A stretch of DNA of 64,000 bases from Zygnema cylindricum (taxonomy: Eukaryota; Streptophyta; Zygnematophyceae; Zygnematales; Zygnemataceae). Numbering within the stretch: the stretch's first letter is position 1; each line of letters begins with the position of its first letter. The stretch is taken from contig JBBHKE010001749.1 of NCBI GenBank assembly GCA_037447655.1, positions 21,860-85,859 on the forward strand, given 5' to 3'. The translations under genes were made by a program, and so were the position numbers. Below are positions 1 to 11,373 of this stretch, piece after piece. The notes below the pieces were generated by a model. That model made no database searches. It was not told where the DNA came from and saw only the letters and a program-made list of their open reading frames with translations.

Positions 1-77
1 GGGAAATGAGTAAAAGGGAAAACGATTTTCTAGGTACACAGAGACCTCCCCCTCTCCCTCTCCCTCTCTCTCAATAC

Positions 78-2597
78 CTCAAGAAAAGATACGGCATCTC
101 CGTCCAATTGGAGAAAAGAAGTCGAATTGTACCAACGAGGAAGCTGGAGAGGCCATGAGGGAGAGGGAGAGGGAGAAGGAGGGTTTCTCAATTCCTGCAA
201 GTAACTGTCACAAAAGAGAGACACATGGATCTTTTAGCAAAAGGGAAAATGAGTAAAGGGGAAGGGAAAAGTTGCAAGATAGAAAGTAAGAGGTAAAAAC
301 AAAAAACAGAACATAAAGGCAAAAGGTTTAAAAGGAAAAGGCAAAACAAAAAACAAAAAAAGGAGTAAAAGGCAAAACATAAAGGTACGAGGTAAAGACA
401 AAAAAGGTATCGTGACTCTCTTTGTGAGCCACTCTTCCGTCCACATTTGCGAATTCTCTTCAACTTTACGAGATTTTTTTTCATCTTTATGAATTCTTCA
501 AATTTGCCAATTCCTCATCATATTTAATTCTCCTCGTCATTTTAAGTCCATTCTGTGATTTTTTTGTCTTTTTGTAAATAAATAACTCACTTCATTAGTG
601 TACCTCCTGCACGTACTCCCGGATTTGTCTTTTCTAAAAACCCCAAATGTTTTAACTGTTCGTCCTCTAGCGAACCCTGTCCAATTACAAAAAAGGGAGT
701 CAAAATAGTAACACATTTTCTTTGGATAGAAGCAAGAATTTAAGGAAATCTGGTTATTACAAAATTACAAAACACACAACACATAATATAATTAACTTAT
801 TGAAAAAATTGGTGACCTTGTGAAATTACTGAATTACTGCAACTCTACAAACAAAAGAAAGTTTCAAGTTTCAGTTTCAGTTTCAGTTTCAATTTCAGTT
901 TCAATTTCACATTTCATCTAAACAGAAGTTAAAAGTTGATTTTTTTGTGAACTCTTTGAATGCTATCTATTATTATCTGTTATTATCTATGATTATCTAT
1001 GATTACCTATTATTATCTATTATTATCGATTATAATCTATTATTTTGAAAGAAAAACTTAAGCGTCAATAAGGACAGGGAGAGGACCTCAGTCACGACAA
1101 AGGCTCTCGGAGAAGACAATCGATCTAAATTTTTTCCAAAAGAATTTGTCCTCCATGACTTCACAGCTTCAATTTCCGCCATTTCCTGCGAATCCATAAA
1201 ATGTACTCCGTCCACCGTATTTAGTGTGGATATGAATAAGTACAGTTAAAATCGGGAAGCTCATTTATACTCATCCACCGAAATTAGTGTGAAGACAAAT
1301 AAGTACAATTACAGTGGGGATACTCATTTTTACCCGTATAAAACAAGCCCACATGATTTCATTGCAAATATGTCCACAAAATAAGTCCCAGAAAATTAGA
1401 GTGGCTTTTTTCTTTTTTTCCTTTCCGTTATAGGATGCCCAGTTTCTCCCCTTTTCTCCTTTTTAGTGAATTTTCAGATCACGCGTGTTCCATGTTTAGC
1501 TTATATTCTGTACTACATGAGATTTGTTGTGTCAGAAAACCGTCAGAGTTTATTACATTTATCTATAAAGTGTTACAAAGATACAATTCTTTACATGAAA
1601 TTTGTTTGTTGAGAGCAGTTTGAGTTTGGCTTGCCCTAAGGGAGCACTGGAAAGAAACTACACTGCCCAACTCTGTTAGTCTTGAACAGTTTTTGAGCAG
1701 TTAAAGGCATTTAACTTATGTTCAACCGTTAATTTTTTTCTTCAAGGCGAGCAATCGGAAGGTAACAGTTTTACCTTTCTATCGTGATCTCACGATTAAA
1801 AATTGAGCAAATTTGTGATGAGAAAAACTGCATTTAGAACTTTGACTGCCCAAAAAATGTTAAACTCTACTAGAGATGGGCAGTGTACTGGTAAGCTAGT
1901 GTTGATACATTTTCGCCACTTAAAACGTTTTTTCTTCGTGCACACTGGTTGGATCGACGGTTGCGATTAAAAGGCTGAGATTCTCACCTTTCGATTGGCC
2001 GTCTCCAGTCAAAAATTGGACATGTGTGCACGGAAAAAAGATTCTTTAGGAGGCAATAAAAATAATAACACTAATAGCGATACACGGTGTACTATCAAAA
2101 TACTTTCAACACTTTTCAATACAGGTCAGGTTTGTGCTCTTTGTAGTTTTCGTATCTCTTCACATCTTCCTAATGGAACAAAAAAATGGCGACAATTCCA
2201 TAATGATAGACTCCCTCCATTCTAGCTTACAGACATCTCATTTCTTTCTTCTCCTCCCTCCCACAACTCTTTTCTTACATTTCACAGCCATTTTTGCTTA
2301 AACGAATAAAAAAAAATACCAAATCCCTGGTTTTATCGACATTCCACACGATGATTTTTAAGAACCAGGTTTTCGTTTTCTACTGAGTGAGATTTTACCT
2401 CAGAAATGACGAGTAATTCTATTGGGTCCAGCCTTTTAAGCTCCTCTTCCAGATTCTCCCTTTTCATCTCAGTCATCCAAAATTCCCCTATCAACCCTCA
2501 TCCCAACCCTCATAAATTATCAGAAATTCTCTTCATTTGAGCCTCTCAATGAGGAGAGGGAGACAGGAGTGAGGAAGGGAGATCAAAGTGAGAGAGA

Positions 2598-2649
<52 letters not shown>

Positions 2650-2654
2650 AGAGA

Positions 2655-2701
<47 letters not shown>

Positions 2702-5700
2702 AAGAAAGGGCGGGACGGTATAGAGAGAGGGAGGTTGGAGGAGCAAAAGATAAGAAAGGAATAGTGGGACGGAAGAGAGGGACAGGAAAGAGGAAGTTGG
2801 AGATAAGAGGAGATAAAGAACAGCCTTCTCTCAATAAGGAGAGGGAGAAAGGAGAGGGAAGAAGTTTGAGAAAGAGAGGAGAGGTAATAGAGAGAGAGAG
2901 ATTTTTGGAGGAAAGAAAGAGTGGGACAGAAGAAGAGCGACAGGAGACAAGCAGTGGGAGATAAGTGGAGATAAAGAACAGCCTTCCTCTCAATGAGGAG
3001 AGGGGGAAAGGAGGCAGGAGGAGGATCGAGAAAGAGAGGAGAGGTAAGGAAGAAAGAGAGAGGGAGATTGGAGGAGAGAAATATTGTAGGAAGATGTTAA
3101 TGACAGGAGGAAGAGAGGGGCAGGAGAGAGGAAGTGGGAGATGAGAGGAGATGAAGAACAACATTTCTCTCAATAAGGAGAGGGGGAGGAAGAGAGAGAA
3201 GGACAGGATAGGGAGAGGGAGATCAAAGAGAGAAAGATAAGAAAGAAAGAGTGAGACAGGCGAGAGGGACAGCAGAGAGAAAAGGAGATAAAAAGAAGAT
3301 AAAAGGTCATAAAAGGAGATAAAAGGTCATAAAAGGAGATACAAGGAGATAAAGAACCAGGATATCAAAGAGAGGGAGGAGGAGATTAAGGAACCTGCGG
3401 CCAACACCTGTTGACACGTCAGCATAGGCAAGTCCAAAAGACTGTCGCTGTCCTCCATAGACTAGTGGACTGTCCTCCTCCATAGACTTAATAATGCTCA
3501 CGATATAATTGTTTCGATTTAATGGGAGAAGATGAGGATCCAATGTAGTCCCAGGAGTCAAAATAGACGAAACTTTCCACCTGGACTGATCCATACTAAA
3601 AGCAGTATCCTTATCAACCTGTTGCAAAGAACCATTTTTAATCATTAATAGAAGGATTACAACATTAATTCCCCATTTATCGTGATTTCTTTCTTGCAAG
3701 AAAGTTAATGTCCACCTTAGCATGTTCTTGAAAAAAATGTAGTTTGATCTAGAATCCTCCAACATAAAAATTTGAACTTTTCCCAGTCAGTCGGTACAAA
3801 AGAGACATCACGAAAGTTAAATACTTTAGATATGCTGCTCCTGGTATTTTTACACAGTGAAGATGGTTACAATAGTCTCCAGGAAAACTATAGAGTCTAT
3901 AATTTTCTGTTCCTTTGAAGAATTTTGAATGGAAGAGGAAAGTACCTCATCATAAAGAGCAACTGAAAAGCCTTGTCGAATGAGACTATGTAGCTCCTCC
4001 TTCACAAGAGTACAAGAGGCTGAAGCTACTGGAACTTGTACCTCAATATCCTGTAGAGAGACATCGACCAGTTTTGAGTTACCGTTTCTGTTTCCGTTTC
4101 AGTTTCCGTTTCAGTTTATGATTTTGTTTTGGTTTTGGTTTAGGTTAGTTCAGCTGCAATCAGTTTAAAACGCAGTTTTAGTTTCAAGTCTAGTTCAAAT
4201 TTCAAATTCTTTCCGTTTCCGTATATGTTTCTATTTCCGTTTCAATCAGTTTTCCAGTTTCAGTTTCAAATTTCAGTTGCAGTTCTGGTTTTAGTTCAGA
4301 TTTCAAAGTTTCACATCAGGGATGTCAGCTATAAGACACTTTAGAAACTTTCATTGCAGAAGAGATACAAGAAAGTCGAACCATAATATGGAGAGAAGAG
4401 AACAAAGATTGCGATAAATCTGTCGACTGTCAAGCTACCTCTTTATTGGCTAATTGCAGCAAGTGTTCGCTCCCGAAGAAATGTTCTGGACAAATTAAAA
4501 ATATTTGTGATCTGCTTAAAAATAATATTTGTACTATGTTTTGACAACCCGACTCTTTTGTGAAAAACAGAGTACAAACAGACAGTTTGCCAGTTAAAAA
4601 TGTGGGGTTTTTGTGAAGTGATTAATGCATGAATCCATGGAACACTATAAGAAAGCTTCAAGATTAACCAGAACCTACATACTGGACAATTTCCAAACAT
4701 GTTTCACTCCTAAGAGAAATTTTCTGATTTTCTGACAAGTGACTGAAAGACATTACACTGCCTATCACTATCAGCGTTATACATGTTTTGTGCACCAAAA
4801 GTCTAGCTTTATCGTCAACCGTAATTTTTTTTTTTTTTATCGGAGCAACCAAAAGGTACAGGTCTCGCCTTTCAATCATGACATCAACATTGAAAATCAT
4901 AAAACTTTGTTATGAGAAAAAGTACTTTCGAGTGCACGAAAAATGTTTAACACGAAACCACTGAAAGGAGATCAACTATATAAGAAACCTCTCATGCCTT
5001 ATGGACTCACCTCTCCCCCGTTCCATGTCGACTTTTTCACTTTTAATTCCTGTGCAATAATTGCTGCATCTTCAAAATATGTCTGCATATACAAGCAGAA
5101 ATTACACTACACGTCAGCGGTTTCCATGTCTTATCCAAACCGTCAGCTAGTATTATTAACTTCAGTTTAGCTTCAGTTTAGAACCATGACAAGCATCGAA
5201 AGGGAATATAAGTTCAAGGGGAGAACATCATTTAATCTTCTGAAACATCAATTACTCTCCACTCACCCTTCACTCACCTTCCCCAAGCCCTGAAAAAATA
5301 CAAATGCCAAGTCCCCACCATTTCTGTAACAGCTTTCTTCTTGAAAATGGCTTATTTCCACCTTGACCCAAAGAATCAAGTCACCTCCCGATTAGAAAAA
5401 GGTACCCTCTCTTTCAGTTTTAGGGGAATGAGATGTGGACTACACACCTTATAGTTACTTCCAAATTGAAAAAGCAAAAGGCAGTATGGTCGAACACGTT
5501 TTATGTTCAACCAAGTCTTTAGCTCTCCTTTTAACCCGTCGATATCCACAGTATTGCTATCAAGTGTCTCTTCCCACACTCTCGCACCACTTTTATCCTC
5601 ACGTCCCACTTCAATAGCTTCCTCCAACGGCCTTCTCACAATAGAACCAGTATACCTCCCTCCCAACTCTTCCACTCTCGAATTCCCCTTAAAGTCCCTT

Positions 5701-8700
5701 TCGTCGCTCACGGTTTTTTCACTTTTTGAAGGCTTCCCAAATCTGGTTTCCGAATATTTCAGAACTACAGAGCCATCAGTCCCATTGGTAGTTTCAGAAT
5801 ATTCACTCAAAGTTGTTTCTACCCATCCTTTTGAATTTCCATCTTTAGAGAAACTTTGGTCTGTTTTATCTCCGTTGGTTTCTGCGATAACCGCGACAGG
5901 ACGAAGCAGGGAACTTTCCGTCGTGCTCCCCTCTAAAAAGGTATCTCCGGATGTTTCTAGGTCAAAAAAGCTTCTCCAATCACTCTCTTCTTCTTCTTCA
6001 CTTTCTGTATAAGCAGCGTGTGTCGAATATTTTCTGCCAGCTCCTATTTTATGCCATAAAGGAATTGTCGGACGTCCTCTCAAATCACTTTCCGAAAAGA
6101 GAGGCAAATTTGAAGAAAGAGGCGCCGTTGAGGACTTTGGCCCTTTTACTTGTTTAATAGCAAAGTCGGCTCTAAACGTAGATTTCTCTAAAGTTTTTGA
6201 AGAAAGCTTAAACTCTCGTATAAGGCATTGAAGTACATCCAGTAGCATAAGGACATCTGCCGCTGCTCTATGAGCCGGTTCTCGGGGTGGTAAGCGAAAA
6301 TGACTATGGAGACTTGTGAGCTTGTAATTCTGCAAAAGAACTGTGACATATTGTAGATGCCGATCAAAAACAGGGTGAAAAGCTCATACAGGTGGGACTG
6401 AAAATGAAGGTTTTTTGAAAGATTATGGATATTGATCAAAAACAGGGCAAATAACTCTTTCCAGGTGGGACTGAACATAAAGGTGCTCAAAAAAGGACTG
6501 GAAAGGAATAAGCCACTCAACTAAGTAATGTTATTAAGACTAATTTATGACTTTGGGTCAAAAAAACACGCAATCAAATTAGAGTTATCAACTCTTAAAG
6601 GCGATGGGCAGTGTGGAGATAAAGTACCTGTTGAATCCTTATAAAGTTCCTTGGAGAGAAGAAAAGTATCAAGAAAAACCCAATCGGATGGCATAGTGAT
6701 GTTACACAGTGAAAACTCTTTGATAAGCATTGGAACATCAAATTTTTTCCCATTGTGAGCGGCTAGACAAAGAGGAATTCCTTTTCTTCGTCGGCTTTCG
6801 ACAAAATCCACAAATGCTCGTCCTACAACATTCCAGCTGTCACCCATCCATCCCATCGTCAGGTTTTCTGCAAAATGTTTTCCACAGTTTAACTCTTTTA
6901 TGACAGAAAATAACAATACGAAGATGTGAATAGAATTAAGTATTCACATGCATATCGTCCAATCAAGCTAAATGATGTGCGCATGACATCGTCTCATACA
7001 AGATACTTTCTTTGCAAGACTTCCTCTTTTAAAACCGCATACAATTTCAGATACAATAAATGCATGAAATCGTCTAAGACAGTTTCTTGCAAGCCTTCTT
7101 CTTGTAAAACGACACACAATATATTGATACCGACTTATTCTACACTTTTGGAGTTTCATTTTGCTCTAAATCCACTGTTTATCTTCTCTTGCCTTTCAAC
7201 TGTTTAACTAAAGGCTTGTTTAATGGTTTCCCAGTTTGACATTCGTCTTATTCTTAAAACGGTTTTGAAGTTTCAACTGTTTGAGTAAAGGCTCGTTCAA
7301 TTGATTTTCATGAAAATCTCCGCAGAGAGGCTGGGATCTTTTAAGGTTCAAAAAATGTATTTGATGTTATCGTAAAATTTTAACATACACCACCTGGTGG
7401 CAGATCCAACCTTCTCCATAGTTAGAACAAACCAAAAAAATCAGTATAGATTGAAATAAGACAATACTATTTGCAAATAGAAAGTGCATTTATCCATCTT
7501 CATTAGTCATCGTTAATGATAATAAGGGCCATCATAACAACTCGAATGTAACTGAATTAAAATTGCTGCTTTTGTACAATGATACATGGAATATGTTGAC
7601 ATTCTTAAGAAAAACATTTCACAATTGATCAATTTGACCTTTCACAACTCCAGCTATTTACATCTTGACCAAAAGGAAAAGGAGGATGAGGAAAAGAAGG
7701 GGATGAAGGTAGAGGGTGTGGAGAGGAGGCAGGCAACAACTCAAAAAAAAGGAGAAGGAAAAGGCAAAACAAAAGGAGAAGGAAAGGGCAAAAAAAAAGG
7801 AAAAGGAAAAAAGGGAGGGAAAAAAATAGAAGGGGGAAACTGACTTCAGTGTATCAAAGTCAGATAGGCAGTAAAGAGGCGAAAGAAAAAAGCAAAGAAG
7901 AATAAGGAGGAGAACAAAAAGGAGAGGAAGAAGGAGAAGAGGAGAGAAAGGAAAATGAAACGGAGGGAATCGGATGTATCTAAGCCAGACAGGGGCAGAA
8001 GGGGCAAAGGAAAAAGGAGAAGAAGAGAAGAAGGAGAACTGTCTCTGGCGTATCTAAGCCAGAAAGGGGGTAAAGAGGCAAAAGAAAAAGGAGAAGGGGA
8101 AGAAGGAGAAGAAGAAAAGGCAAAAGAAAAAGGAGAAGAAGGAGAAGGTAAAAAGGCAAACAAAAAAGGAGAAGAAGGAGAAGATAACGAGGTAAAAGTA
8201 AAAGGAGAAGGAGAGGATACACAAGGCAAAAGAAAAAGGAGAAGGAGATGAAGGAGAAGAAGAAGAGACAAAAGAAAAAGGAAGAGGAGGAAAAGAAGGG
8301 GAATGGAGGTAGAAGCGGAAACTGACTTCGGTGTATCTAAGGCAGAAGAAGAAGGAGAAGGAAAGAAGGCAAAAGAAAAAGGAGGACAAGAAGGGGAATG
8401 GCGGTAAAAGAGGAGAAGAAAAAGAAACAAAAGAAAAAGGAGGAAAAGAAGGGGAACGGTAAAAGAGAAATCTGACTCCAACGATCTACGCCAGACAAAA
8501 GGTAAAAGAAAAAGGAAGGAGAAGAAGAAGAGGCAAAAGAAAAAGTAGGAAGAAAAGAAGGGAAATGGTAGCAAAGAGGAAACTGACTCGGTGTACATAA
8601 GCCAGACAAATGGCAAAAGGGAAAGGAGAAAGAGGAGAAGAAGGAGAAGAAGAATTAAACGGAAGAAAAGACGAGAAATGGAGGCAAAAGAGGAAACTGA

Positions 8701-9702
8701 CTCAGGCATATCAGATCTCCACACATGTTCTGTGCAGATTTTGTGAACTTTCGCGGCTTTGTCATCCACTGCCACCTTAGGGTTCACCAAAGCTTGCATG
8801 GCGCTCATTGGTCCACCTGCCAGGTCACGAGCAGCCACCTCTATGATTTTGCCATGTGGCAGAAAACCAGTAGTTTCCAAGTCAAAGCCAATCACCACAA
8901 TCTCATCGTCTTTTCCGCTAAAAGTCGGATGATGTTCGGCAGCGAAAGCTCGAGGAATGAAGGAAGGTTTTTTAGGTGGATAGGGTTTAGGGGAAGGTCG
9001 AATTAGGGTCACTTTTCTCGGACTGGTCTCACTATGGCTGTCAGTTTTGGTTCCTTGGAAGGGTTTACCAGGGGATGTGAAAACTGTTGGATAGCCTCTT
9101 TTTGCAACTGTGGACATTGTTGCAGTTGAGTTATTTGCAATTTTGCGGAATTTGGAAGGGTTTGTGACGTCAGAAAGAATCAAAAAGCGTCGTGAGGAGG
9201 AGGAGGAGGAGGAGGAGGAGGAGGAGGAGGAGGAGGAGGAGACAGATGGTTTTGTGTGCATGTGAGACAAAATAGAGACTGGACTAAATGACATGTTTTG
9301 AAGAGAAGCTTGAATGCTCGAACGAGATTGGAAGGAAAAACAGTTTCCGGAATTTAAGGAACCGGAAGGATTCGACATCGAAAAAGAGGAAAAAATACGA
9401 AAAGTTCGTGAGTGTTGACGGCAACAAACGGCCAAAACAGAACATTTTGGTCTCACGTTCTGCATTTTAAGTTCTGAATCAAGTGGAAAAGTCCAATTTT
9501 GACCAGAAATTGATAATTTTTTTGCTTCTTTATCTAACAGAAGAGTTGATCGTCCACTGTCGGAAAAGGACAAAAAAGTCAAATTTGAGTGTATGGAAGT
9601 TTTGTCATTATTCGTTACGGATTTCCGAGAGTGACAAACATGGCAGGAAAAAGGAGATGAAATCGAAGAGGAAAGCATGGCATGCCCCTTTTTCTCCCTC
9701 AA
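78..9702 (-). CDS. Organellar DEDDh exonuclease-MutS fusion protein (3' part lies beyond the left edge)
   Basis: Exons on the minus strand: 9702-8702, 6836-6628, 6340-5448, 5082-5011, 4050-3946, 3618-3408, 2487-2399, 1185-1087 (tentative), 676-591, and 186-78 (an alternative acceptor would start it at 194). All junctions are GT-AG and phases agree throughout, giving about 958 residues before the window ends. Seen: a Ser/Thr-rich N-terminus resembling a plastid or mitochondrial transit peptide, a poly-Ser run, a DEDDh exonuclease domain (about residues 270-440), a Ser/Glu-rich linker, then MutS domain I, connector and the start of the core. Known: plant DPD1 is an organellar exonuclease that degrades organelle DNA; MutS proteins bind mispaired or branched DNA. 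Inferred: an organellar DNA repair or turnover enzyme coupling both. The start could be 9702 or the Met at 9678, which gives a more typical transit peptide. The ATPase domain is not in the window. Exon 1185-1087 has a weak donor (GTCCTC). Confidence 0.85.
861..916. repeat. (TTTCAG)n hexanucleotide repeat
   Basis: About nine near-identical TTTCAG/TTTCAA units in an intron of the exonuclease-MutS gene. A second, more degenerate run of the same unit is at 4,084-4,320 in another intron of the same gene. Confidence 0.8.
1659..1887. mobile_element. TACACYG TIR element, subfamily alpha
   Basis: The ends are TACACTGCCCA and TGGGCAGTGTA, exact inverted repeats. The interior resembles the elements at 4,754 and 35,012 (TTTCxATCGTGAT and GATGAGAAAAA blocks). 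It lies in an intron of the exonuclease-MutS gene. Confidence 0.8.
1886..2091. mobile_element. TACACYG TIR element, subfamily beta
   Basis: Right end is CTAATAGCGATACACGGTGTA. The interior has paired CGTGCACAC / GTGTGCACG arms and a GATTGGCCGTCTCC block, as in the copies at 61,221 and 61,869. The left end is degenerate and abuts the preceding element. Confidence 0.7.
2557..3395. repeat. GA-rich microsatellite and degenerate repeat (CT on the gene's sense strand)
   Basis: Pure (GA)n from about 2,584 to 2,700 is followed by degenerate copies of an AGATAAAGAACAGCCTTCTC...GAGGAGAGGG block, roughly 170 bases per unit. It fills an intron of the exonuclease-MutS gene. Open frames through it are only Arg-Glu or Ser-Leu low complexity. 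Confidence 0.9.
4084..4320. repeat. Degenerate TTTCAG/TTTCCG repeat
   Basis: Many imperfect GTTTCAG/GTTTCCG units lie in the intron between two MutS-coding exons. Same unit as at 861-916. Confidence 0.7.
4754..4955. mobile_element. TACACYG TIR element, subfamily alpha, right end lost
   Basis: The left end TACACTGCCTATCACTATCAG is followed by an interior matching the element at 35,012. The expected CAATGGGCAGTGTA end is missing. Confidence 0.65.
6250..8897 (-). other. DEDDh (DnaQ/DPD1-like) exonuclease domain of the fusion gene
   Basis: All five catalytic positions are visible. Exo I is GFDLETTGF (Asp and Glu), Exo II is HNGKKFD (Asp), Exo III is AHRAAADV (His and Asp). The order and spacing match Arabidopsis DPD1, including LAGG after Exo I and NPK..., HKICTEHV before the first intron. 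The donor after ...SDMP (8702, GTCAGT) and the acceptor at 6836 (GACAG) restore exactly the DPD1 spacing between DMP and FVESR, which decided this acceptor over one about 40 bases upstream. The domain appears catalytically intact. Confidence 0.88.
7675..8701. repeat. GAAGGA-rich array containing copies of the exon 1 splice junction
   Basis: Intron 1 of the exonuclease-MutS gene is mostly AAGGAGAAGG-type repeat on the plus strand, pyrimidine-rich on the gene's sense strand. Embedded at about 7,836, 7,960, 8,036, 8,313, 8,465 and 8,575 are diverged copies of a block (GAAACTGACTTCGGTGTATC and similar) that matches the real exon 1 donor region at 8,690-8,725. Confidence 0.75.
9194..9241 (-). repeat. 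(CTC)n trinucleotide run coding poly-Ser
   Basis: About 16 uninterrupted GAG units on the plus strand are read as consecutive serines in the N-terminal region of the exonuclease-MutS protein, upstream of the catalytic domain. Confidence 0.9.
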
Positions 9703-10150
9703 TCTCTCTCTCTCTCCCTCCCTTCCCCTTCAATTTCTTTCTTACACTCTGTAACTCTGTCCTTAGCTCAGTCCTTCCCTCCTTCCTTCCCTCTCCCACA
9801 CATCTCTCCTATATTATGAGCACATATAATACATGTAACCATAAATACTGACGCACTTTCTTCATACGAGTCCTTGGCAGCCATGGATTCGGAGGGAAAG
9901 GGTCCAGAGCTCTGCTCAGATGGTATCATTCAGTGCATCAGTCCATGTAACATTTGAAGTGAACCGGAAAACAAACAACGGACAATTCCCGCCAAAAAGA
10001 GGGCCAAGGGTTCGCTGTTAGACTGTTCAGTTAGAGTTCGCTGTTATACTGTCCAGTTTTTCGCAGCACAGATCCGGACCTGAAATCCTTTCTCAGTTTT
10101 TCTACTGGAGCAGTTTAGTTAAAAAAAAAAAAAATGCGCGAAAATAACAG

Positions 10151-10369
10151 TACACCGCCAATCGCTATTAGAGTCAAGGATTAAATAGCGTCAAAAAACA
10201 ATTAGCGTTATTGATTCTAATTTAGTACCTGAAACGTGGCATATTATGGTCCACGTACTTAAATAGCGTTATTAATCTGCCACGTATCCTAGAACTAAAT
10301 TAGAATGAATGACACTAATTTTTTCTTTAAACTAATAATTTCTATACGCTAATAACGATTCAAGGTGTA
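10151..10369. mobile_element. TACACYG TIR element, subfamily gamma
   Basis: The left end is TACACCGCCAATCGCTATTAG and the right end is CTAATAACGATTCAAGGTGTA. Its first 130 bases are nearly identical, inverted, to the last part of the element at 11,171-11,373. Confidence 0.8.
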
Positions 10370-10554
10370 CCGTACAGTAAAGTACACCATGTGTCACTAT
10401 TATTAGTGTTAATGTTCCGTGCACACATTTCCAAGGTTTTAATCTGACGGATGCGATTGAAAGACAGGATTTTTACAAGCCGATTGGTGGTCTCCGATCG
10501 AAAATTAGGCAGGTGTGCACGAAGAAAAGATGTATTGAGTGGCGAAAAAAACAC

Positions 10555-11167
10555 TACACCGCGAATCGTAATTAGAGTAAATTACTCTAATTCGGTCGCC
10601 CCGAAATTTCGACTCTATGACATCAAATAGAGTAAATGATTCTAGATTTTTTCATTATTCTAAGTTTAATTAGCGTAACAGAATTGTAATATAGGTTCTT
10701 TTTAAATAGTGTGGAGTACGGACGAAGTTCGACCGTGCAAAACTGTACTTTTTTAAGTAAAAAAGTACAAATAATGATTTAATACAATCGCGCTCGCACG
10801 TGAAATCGGACTAAGCGAAAAATTAATCACATAAAAAAAAAGCCATTCGCATAACTCTCGTCCGTCGACAGCATCGTCGTCAGTGTGAACATTAACTGAC
10901 ATTCAGCGCGACAAATAGTACTGGCGTAATAATGACGTCAAAAATATACGGACTGACAGATTTTGTACGCCCACGTAATTTAGTGTATATAATTTCAGCG
11001 CGGATATTTATTGCCGACATAACCCAATATAGAGTACTTAAATAAATTAGAGTAAACTTCGACTGTGAAAAAGTTCTATCACATAAATTAGAGTTCATTA
11101 CTCTAATTATTTTTTTTGGCTTTTTTACTCTAATTTTTTCATTACTCTAATTACGATTCGCGATGTA
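10555..11167. mobile_element. TACACYG TIR element, long subfamily epsilon (about 0.6 kb)
   Basis: The ends are TACACCGCGAATCGTAATTAG and CTAATTACGATTCGCGATGTA. A homologous copy lies inverted at 19,622-20,244, sharing blocks such as CACGTGAAATCGGACTA, GACAGCATCGTCGTCAGTG and AACTGACATTCAGCG. No long open frame was seen, so it appears non-autonomous. Confidence 0.8.
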
Positions 11168-11170
11168 CAG

Positions 11171-11373
11171 TACACCGCCAATCGCTATTAGAGTATATAA
11201 CGCCAATTCGGTGCCCTTTTTTCAAAAAAAAAAAAACCTGAAATACAATTAATAACGCTATTTAAGTACGTGGACCATAATATGCCACGTCTCAGGTACT
11301 AAATTAGAATCAATAACGGTAATTGTTTTTTGACGCTATTTAATCCTTGACTCTAATAGCGATTGGCGGTGTA
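11171..11373. mobile_element. TACACYG TIR element, subfamily gamma
   Basis: The ends are TACACCGCCAATCGCTATTAG and CTAATAGCGATTGGCGGTGTA, perfect inverted repeats of 21 bases. It lies next to the long element and inside the interrupted beta copy. Confidence 0.82.

Larger units (their letters stand above)
78..5496 (-). other. MutS N-terminal region (domain I, connector, start of core) of the fusion gene
   Basis: Diagnostic stretches in order on the minus strand are RPYCLLLFQFG at the end of exon 3, TYFEDAAIIAQELKV (5082-5011), LVKEELHSLIRQGFSVALYDE-type segment (4050-3946), ILTPGT...NNYIVSI...GLAYADVSTG (3618-3408), and GEFWMTEM...LDPIELLVISE (2487-2399). These follow the canonical MutS order FF.MGDFYE..., GYSVAI.EQ, VTPGT, NNYL, GLAY.DVSTGEF and L.P.ELL. 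The next exons are more divergent; FLQLDGDAVSFLE (186-78) matches the core motif LDA.T..NLE. At the F-x-E mismatch-wedge position the sequence reads [12 protein letters not shown] stretch in the last exon is encoded by a CT microsatellite. Confidence 0.82.

Noticed and set aside
2569-3173. Arg-Glu-rich and Ser-Leu-rich open frames
   Set aside because: Pure products of the GA microsatellite inside an intron of the exonuclease-MutS gene.
3307-9702. Reading the exonuclease and the MutS exons as two neighbouring genes
   Set aside because: Exon 5,448-6,340 is continuous without a stop and carries both the last exonuclease motif and the first MutS motif, and phases agree across the next five introns.
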